Positions 59,748 to 64,000 of a DNA stretch of 64,000 nt are shown in pieces. Each line of letters starts with the position of its first letter. The stretch's first letter is position 1. The notes below the pieces were generated by a model that saw only the letters and a list, made by a program, of their open reading frames with translations, was not told the origin of the DNA and ran no database searches. Source of the DNA: Pacificibacter marinus (lineage in GTDB: Bacteria > Pseudomonadota > Alphaproteobacteria > Rhodobacterales > Rhodobacteraceae); NCBI RefSeq assembly GCF_900109555.1, contig NZ_FNZV01000015.1, positions 33,961 to 97,960 on the forward strand, given 5' to 3'. The position numbers were made by a program, and so were the translations under genes.

Positions 59748-61376
59748 ATGGTCGATATCAGATACGATTTGGCCTTTACGCTTTATCCATATGAAAAGGT
59801 CGCAGCACAAGATCACCCCCCTGCCCGTCACCCTGTTGTGGTGATTGGCGGCGGGCCTGTGGGCATGGCGTTGGCGGTTGATTTGGGGCAGCGCGGCACC
59901 CCTGTGCTGCTGCTGGATGATCACGAAGGGGTCGGCCAAGGGTCGCGCGCGATCTGTTTTTCCAAACGCACGCTTGAGATTTGTGATCGTCTCGGGTTTG
60001 GCCAAGCTGTGCATGACAAAGGCGTGATTTGGAACGTGGGGCGTGTGTTTCATGGTGAAACCCCCGTGTTCAATTTTGATTTACAACCTGAGGATGGGGA
60101 TAAATTTCCAGCCTTTGTTAACCTGCAACAGCCGTATTTTGAAAAATTCGCTACTAAAGCAGCGCGGACGGCACAAAACCAAGGTGCGCCAATTGAAATA
60201 CGTGGCCGCAATCGTGTCACGCAGATCGATCAACATGACACATATGCGGTGCTCACAGTTGAAACCCCAGATGGGTCATATCAGATCGAGGCAGATTGGG
60301 TCATTGCCTGTGATGGCGCGCGCTCACCCAGCCGCAAGATGTTGGGGCTTGAGTTTAAAGGCCGCGTCTTTGAAGACAATTTCCTGATAGCAGACGTCAA
60401 AATGACTGCTGATTTTCCATCCGAACGTTGGTTTTGGTTCGAACCGCCGTTTGAGGGCGCTGGCCAATCCGCTTTGCTGCACAAACAACCAGATGATATT
60501 TGGCGGATTGATTTTCAATTGGGCTGGGACATTGACCGTGATGCCGAACTTGACCCCGCCAATATTCGACGACGCGTGGATGCGATGCTGTCCAGTCAAA
60601 CTGGCACCGTGCCCGCCTATGATTTGGAATGGATATCTATCTATACATTTCAATGTCGCCGGATGGAAAAGTTTGTCCACAATCGGGTGATTTTTGCTGG
60701 TGATGCCGCGCACCAAGTGTCGCCTTTTGGTGCGCGTGGGGCCAATTCTGGATTGCAAGACATCGACAATCTCGCATGGAAATTGGAATTGGTTGTCAAA
60801 GGCTTGGCTGGTGACGCGTTGATTGAAAGTTATGACATGGAACGCTCGCATGGGGCGGATGAAAACATCTTGAATTCCAGCCGCGCCACTGATTTCATGA
60901 CCCCAAAATCCGCCATCAGCAAAGTGTTTCGCAACGCCGTATTGACCCTTGCGCAAAAGCACGATTTTGCAAGGCCTTTGGTCAACTCAGGCCGCTTGTC
61001 CGTGCCCTGCATCTATGATGATCTGCCGTTGAATGGTCCAGATATGATGACGGGTCCTGCACGCACCCGTGTTGGTGCAAGCTGCCCAGATGCGCCATTT
61101 GGCGATGGGTTTTTGCTTGAAAACATAGGTGGTAAATTCACGCTTTTGGTCCTCAACACCCAAGCGCCACAGGATCTTTGCGAGGCAGGGATTGAGATCG
61201 AAACCCTGATCACACACACGCCCTCAGCTGAACTGCGAACCAGATATCTAGGACAGCATGACGCGGCAGTGTACCTGATCAGACCTGATCAACATATCGT
61301 GGCCCGCTGGCCTACATTCGATGAAACAGCTCTACGCGCCGCCTTGCGCACAGCCATTGCAAAGGACAGGGTATGA
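59748..61376 (+). CDS. FAD-dependent aromatic monooxygenase (MhpA-like)
   Basis: This 542-residue flavoprotein of the PHBH/MhpA class hydroxylates an aromatic ring using NAD(P)H and O2. The FAD-binding GGGPVGMALAVDLGQRG (about 32-48), the DG motif in WVIACDGARSPSR, and the GD motif in VIFAGDAAHQVSPFGARGANS are present. Its place within the homogentisate operon suggests hydroxylation of a hydroxyphenylacetate-like compound to homogentisate, as for 3-hydroxyphenylacetate 6-hydroxylase. This is inference. It overlaps the DUF2783 gene by four bases. Confidence 0.88.
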   Translation: MVDIRYDLAFTLYPYEKVAAQDHPPARHPVVVIGGGPVGMALAVDLGQRGTPVLLLDDHEGVGQGSRAICFSKRTLEICDRLGFGQAVHDKGVIWNVGRVFHGETPVFNFDLQPEDGDKFPAFVNLQQPYFEKFATKAARTAQNQGAPIEIRGRNRVTQIDQHDTYAVLTVETPDGSYQIEADWVIACDGARSPSRKMLGLEFKGRVFEDNFLIADVKMTADFPSERWFWFEPPFEGAGQSALLHKQPDDIWRIDFQLGWDIDRDAELDPANIRRRVDAMLSSQTGTVPAYDLEWISIYTFQCRRMEKFVHNRVIFAGDAAHQVSPFGARGANSGLQDIDNLAWKLELVVKGLAGDALIESYDMERSHGADENILNSSRATDFMTPKSAISKVFRNAVLTLAQKHDFARPLVNSGRLSVPCIYDDLPLNGPDMMTGPARTRVGASCPDAPFGDGFLLENIGGKFTLLVLNTQAPQDLCEAGIEIETLITHTPSAELRTRYLGQHDAAVYLIRPDQHIVARWPTFDETALRAALRTAIAKDRV

Positions 61377-61558
61377 GTCTGATTTTACACCCGAACATCA
61401 AAAACACTGATGGGTTTTATGACACGCTTTTGGGCGCACATGACGGGCTATCCAAAAGCGAAAGCGATGCGTTCAATGCACGGCTTATTCTGATCTTGGC
61501 CAACCATATCGGGGATCGTGAAATTCTAACGCAGGCCTTGCTGGCCGCCAAATTATGA
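61373..61558 (+). CDS. DUF2783 protein
   Basis: This 61-residue protein has NIKNTDGFYDTLLGAHDGLS and ESDAFNARLILILANHIGD, the DUF2783 pattern. It is squeezed between the flavin monooxygenase and maiA with four-base overlaps on both sides. Co-occurrence with MhpA-like monooxygenases suggests a small subunit or assembly partner. No function is established. Confidence 0.85.
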   Translation: MSLILHPNIKNTDGFYDTLLGAHDGLSKSESDAFNARLILILANHIGDREILTQALLAAKL

Positions 61559-62193
61559 CCTCATCCAAACAAGATGTCAGACTGTTTGAATATTGGCGGT
61601 CATCGACAAGTTACAGAGTGCGCATTGCTTTGAAATTGGCAAAAATTAACTATACATCTATGGCCATTGATTTGTTGGACATGGACCAAAAGTCGCCAGA
61701 TCATCTGGCGCGCAATCCGCAAGGTTTAGTGCCTGTTCTGGACATAGACGGGCAATACTTTAGCCAATCGCTTGCCACCATCGAATACCTTAACGACACA
61801 CGCGATTTACACCTTTTGCCGCACGATCCCATTGCAAAAGCCAAGCATCGCGCCTTGGCACAGGCCATTGCCATCGACCTGCATCCTGTGTGCAACCTAT
61901 CAGTTTTAGCCTATGCCACATCCAGCCCTGATCACACATCCAAACAGTGGGCAAAGCATTTCATCACGCCGGCTTTAAACACCTTTAACACTTTGCTGCG
62001 CGAATTTACGCAAGCGCCATTTTGCGATGGAGATACCCCAAGTTTGGCGGATTTGTGCCTGATACCTCAGCTTTACAATGCGGACCGTTGGGGGATCGAT
62101 TATTCACACTGCGCGCGCATTCAAACCGTGCGTGATGCATGTGCGGCTCATCCTGCGTTTCAAGCGGCCCATCCAGATCGCAATCACGCCTGA
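61555..62193 (+). CDS. maiA: Maleylacetoacetate isomerase
   Basis: This 212-residue glutathione-dependent zeta-class GST converts maleylacetoacetate to fumarylacetoacetate. The catalytic region is WRSSTSYRVRIALKL (residues 14-28; SSCSYRVR in many homologues, here Thr replaces Cys). NPQGLVPVLDIDG and the GST C-terminal LADLCLIPQLYNA block are present. It completes the path from homogentisate. Its 3' end overlaps the converging AsnC-type gene by 10 bases. Confidence 0.95.
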   Translation: MTSSKQDVRLFEYWRSSTSYRVRIALKLAKINYTSMAIDLLDMDQKSPDHLARNPQGLVPVLDIDGQYFSQSLATIEYLNDTRDLHLLPHDPIAKAKHRALAQAIAIDLHPVCNLSVLAYATSSPDHTSKQWAKHFITPALNTFNTLLREFTQAPFCDGDTPSLADLCLIPQLYNADRWGIDYSHCARIQTVRDACAAHPAFQAAHPDRNHA

Positions 62194-62645
62194 TCCAATG
62201 GTAAAACCGTCGATGATTTGATCGTTCCCAAAGCGATCGACGTGCGCACATTTTGCACAGCATCATGGGACAACAGAACCTTATTAATGAAATCAGATAG
62301 GTCTTCCAGATCGGCACTGACAACTTTGATGTGGTAATCCATCTCGCCAGTCAACGCATAGGCATCCAAAACTTTTTCGTTCGATTTTAAGAGCTTGCGC
62401 AAATCTTCGGCATTGGATTCATTATGATTGTTAAGCGTCACAGAAATCATGCTTGTCAGCGCAATCCCGACTTTCAGCGGATTGACCCGCGCCACATATC
62501 CTTCAATCACACCGCTAAGTTCTAACTGCGTGCGACGGCGAGAGCATTGCGATGACGACAGTCCGACACGTTCGGCCAATTCGCCATTGGTCAAGCGGCC
62601 ATCATGTTGCAACGCTGACAGAATTTTGCGGTCAAATACATCCAT
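62184..62645 (-). CDS. Lrp/AsnC-family transcriptional regulator
   Basis: This 153-residue regulator has an N-terminal helix-turn-helix (about 1-55: LDRKILSALQHDGRLTNGELAERVGLS-type pattern) and a C-terminal RAM domain (about 65-145) that binds amino acids. The start at 62645 is the family start; an upstream frame of 31 codons lies in the hppD promoter. It is divergent from hppD and probably senses an aromatic amino acid such as tyrosine or phenylalanine to control it. Confidence 0.92.
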   Translation of the reverse strand: MDVFDRKILSALQHDGRLTNGELAERVGLSSSQCSRRRTQLELSGVIEGYVARVNPLKVGIALTSMISVTLNNHNESNAEDLRKLLKSNEKVLDAYALTGEMDYHIKVVSADLEDLSDFINKVLLSHDAVQNVRTSIALGTIKSSTVLPLDQA

Positions 62646-62783
62646 TTGGATATTCCAATCATATTTAACCCAAATCATGCACATATAATGCAAACAAATG
62701 CAATCTGGTACACCCTTTGCATCCTTCGTGCACGGCACCTGTTGTATCTTAAATCAAACACATCGCACACAAGGATATCGCCC

Positions 62784-63908
62784 ATGGGACCCTTTCCGCA
62801 CAACACGACACGCGCCCAAATCACCGCTGAAAATCCAGCTGGCACAGACGGGTTTGAATTCGTCGAATTCGCACACCCTGAGCCTGAAAAGCTGGAAGCG
62901 CTGTTTGCACAAATGGGCTATTCAGCGGTCGCCAAACATAAGTCCAAAAACATCACAGTCTGGCGTCAAGGCGACATCAATTACATCGTCAACGCCGAAC
63001 CGAATTCCCACGCTGCGGCATTTATCGCAGATCACGGACCTTGCGCGCCAGCAATGGCATGGCGCGTCGCGGATGAGCAACACGCATTTGATCATGCGGT
63101 AAAATGCGGCGCGACGCCCTATACTGGCGATGGCAAAACCTTGAATGTGCCTGCCATTGTGGGCATCGGCGGATCGCTTTTGTATTTCATCGACACATAT
63201 GGCGACACAGGATCGGCCTATGACGCAGAATTCGATTGGCTCGGGGCACGTAATCCAAAACCTGAAGGGTTGGGGTTTTATTATCTCGATCACCTCACCC
63301 ACAACGTGTTTCGCGGCAACATGGACACTTGGTGGGATTTTTACCGCAACCTGTTCGACTTTACTCAAATCCATTTTTTCGACATCGAAGGCAAACTCAC
63401 AGGTCTGATCAGCCGCGCGATCACATCGCCTTGTGGCAAAATCCGCATTCCTTTGAATGAAAGCACCGATGACAAAAGCCAGATCGAGGCCTATTTGCAC
63501 AAATACAAAGGCGAAGGCATTCAACACATCGCGGTCGGCACTGAGACAATTTACGATGCCACAGACAAGCTGGCCGACAATGGTTTGAAATTCATGCCTG
63601 GCCCGCCAGACGCCTATTATGACCTATCGCAAACGCGCGTGAACGGCCATGACGAACCCCTAGATCGGATGAAAGTCCACGGTATTTTGATTGATGGCGA
63701 AGGCGTGCGTGACGATGTGAACGGCGATAGATTAACCAAAATTTTACTACAGATCTTCTCGAAAACCGTGATTGGTCCGATCTTTTTCGAATTTATTCAA
63801 CGCAAAGGCGACGAGGGATTTGGCGAAGGCAACTTTCGTGCCTTGTTTGAAAGCATCGAAGAAGAACAAATTCGCTCTGGCGAGCTGAGCGCCCCTGCCG
63901 CGCAATAA
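62784..63908 (+). CDS. hppD: 4-hydroxyphenylpyruvate dioxygenase
   Basis: This 374-residue iron dioxygenase turns 4-hydroxyphenylpyruvate to homogentisate, entering the operon to the left. The two vicinal-oxygen-chelate domains are present. Iron ligands lie in YLDHLTHNVFRGNM, EGIQHIAVGT, and the C-terminal Glu in GPIFFEFIQRKGDEGFGEGNF. The ATG at 62784 follows AAGGA. It has its own promoter and terminator, separate from hmgA. Confidence 0.97.
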   Translation: MGPFPHNTTRAQITAENPAGTDGFEFVEFAHPEPEKLEALFAQMGYSAVAKHKSKNITVWRQGDINYIVNAEPNSHAAAFIADHGPCAPAMAWRVADEQHAFDHAVKCGATPYTGDGKTLNVPAIVGIGGSLLYFIDTYGDTGSAYDAEFDWLGARNPKPEGLGFYYLDHLTHNVFRGNMDTWWDFYRNLFDFTQIHFFDIEGKLTGLISRAITSPCGKIRIPLNESTDDKSQIEAYLHKYKGEGIQHIAVGTETIYDATDKLADNGLKFMPGPPDAYYDLSQTRVNGHDEPLDRMKVHGILIDGEGVRDDVNGDRLTKILLQIFSKTVIGPIFFEFIQRKGDEGFGEGNFRALFESIEEEQIRSGELSAPAAQ

Positions 63909-63918
63909 GATTTCCCCA

Positions 63919-63953
63919 CCCCAAGGCCGCGGGGGTCCGCGGCCTTGGGGTTT
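63919..63953 (+). terminator. Terminator after hppD
   Basis: A perfect 14-base-pair stem (CCCCAAGGCCGCGG with its complement) around GGGT, followed by only TTT. The last 47 bases of the window hold no supported feature; a leftward frame ending in a TAA at 63967-63969 may be the tail of another gene. Confidence 0.8.
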
Positions 63954-64000
63954 CAGGCAAAGTGCCTTATTTTACACGTCGCTTTTTACGCGTCGTTGAC

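Noticed and set aside
63967..64000. Leftward frame ending TAA with a basic tail (STTRKKRRVK)
   Set aside because: Only ten codons are inside the window, so neither gene identity nor reality can be judged.

Overview
The window looks like chromosomal DNA of a Rhodobacterales alphaproteobacterium (Roseobacter group). The signs are a ctrA-sciP pair, a type II lumazine synthase behind an FMN riboswitch, an IscU-like scaffold of the alphaproteobacterial type, a DUF2783 gene, and the pyrH-frr-uppS-cdsA-dxr-rseP-bamA-skp-fabZ-lpxA-lpxI-lpxB order. No rRNA operon, CRISPR array, insertion sequence or phage gene was seen. One tRNA is present, tRNA-Leu(CAA).

Layout. (1) 1-6274 is an accessory catabolic region: the end of a LivG/LivF-type ABC transporter, an aldehyde dehydrogenase, a short-chain dehydrogenase, a cupin dioxygenase of the 2,4'-dihydroxyacetophenone dioxygenase type, an IclR regulator and a ThDP-dependent lyase/decarboxylase. 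It ends near the 3' side of tRNA-Leu. (2) 7279-15380 holds housekeeping genes: a zinc metallopeptidase, a DedA protein, a DsbB-like protein, gyrA, trmFO, gluQ, hisI and an Fe-S scaffold gene. (3) 15413-22596 holds a structured RNA candidate beside a 40-residue membrane peptide, then recG-ligA, ctrA, sciP and mnmA. (4) 22602-35766 is a long leftward run for outer membrane, lipid A, isoprenoid and phospholipid synthesis. lpxD is missing from its usual place between skp and fabZ. (5) 35921-46135 holds miaA, an AraC regulator, a lytic transglycosylase, ssb, aroKB, an exported protein with xerD, a CorC-type protein and rlmJ. (6) 46195-55500 holds a HerA-like ATPase, an intergenic region with two RNA candidates, an IalB-type protein, the displaced lpxD with an acyl carrier protein and a ketoacyl synthase, an L,D-transpeptidase facing a DUF882 protein, and riboswitch-controlled ribH. 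(7) 55581-63950 is a complete tyrosine/homogentisate catabolic cluster with MarR and AsnC regulators, plus an unusual metallo-beta-lactamase-fold protein and a flavin monooxygenase-DUF2783 pair.

The parts most likely to be undescribed are: the structured RNA downstream of the 40-residue peptide (15459-15562), a C/U-rich terminated RNA candidate (about 47870-47966), the hairpin with a GAAA tetraloop at 48101-48136, the aromatic-ketone catabolic locus at the left end, and the homogentisate accessory genes. All functions are inferred from sequence reading; nothing was searched or folded computationally.
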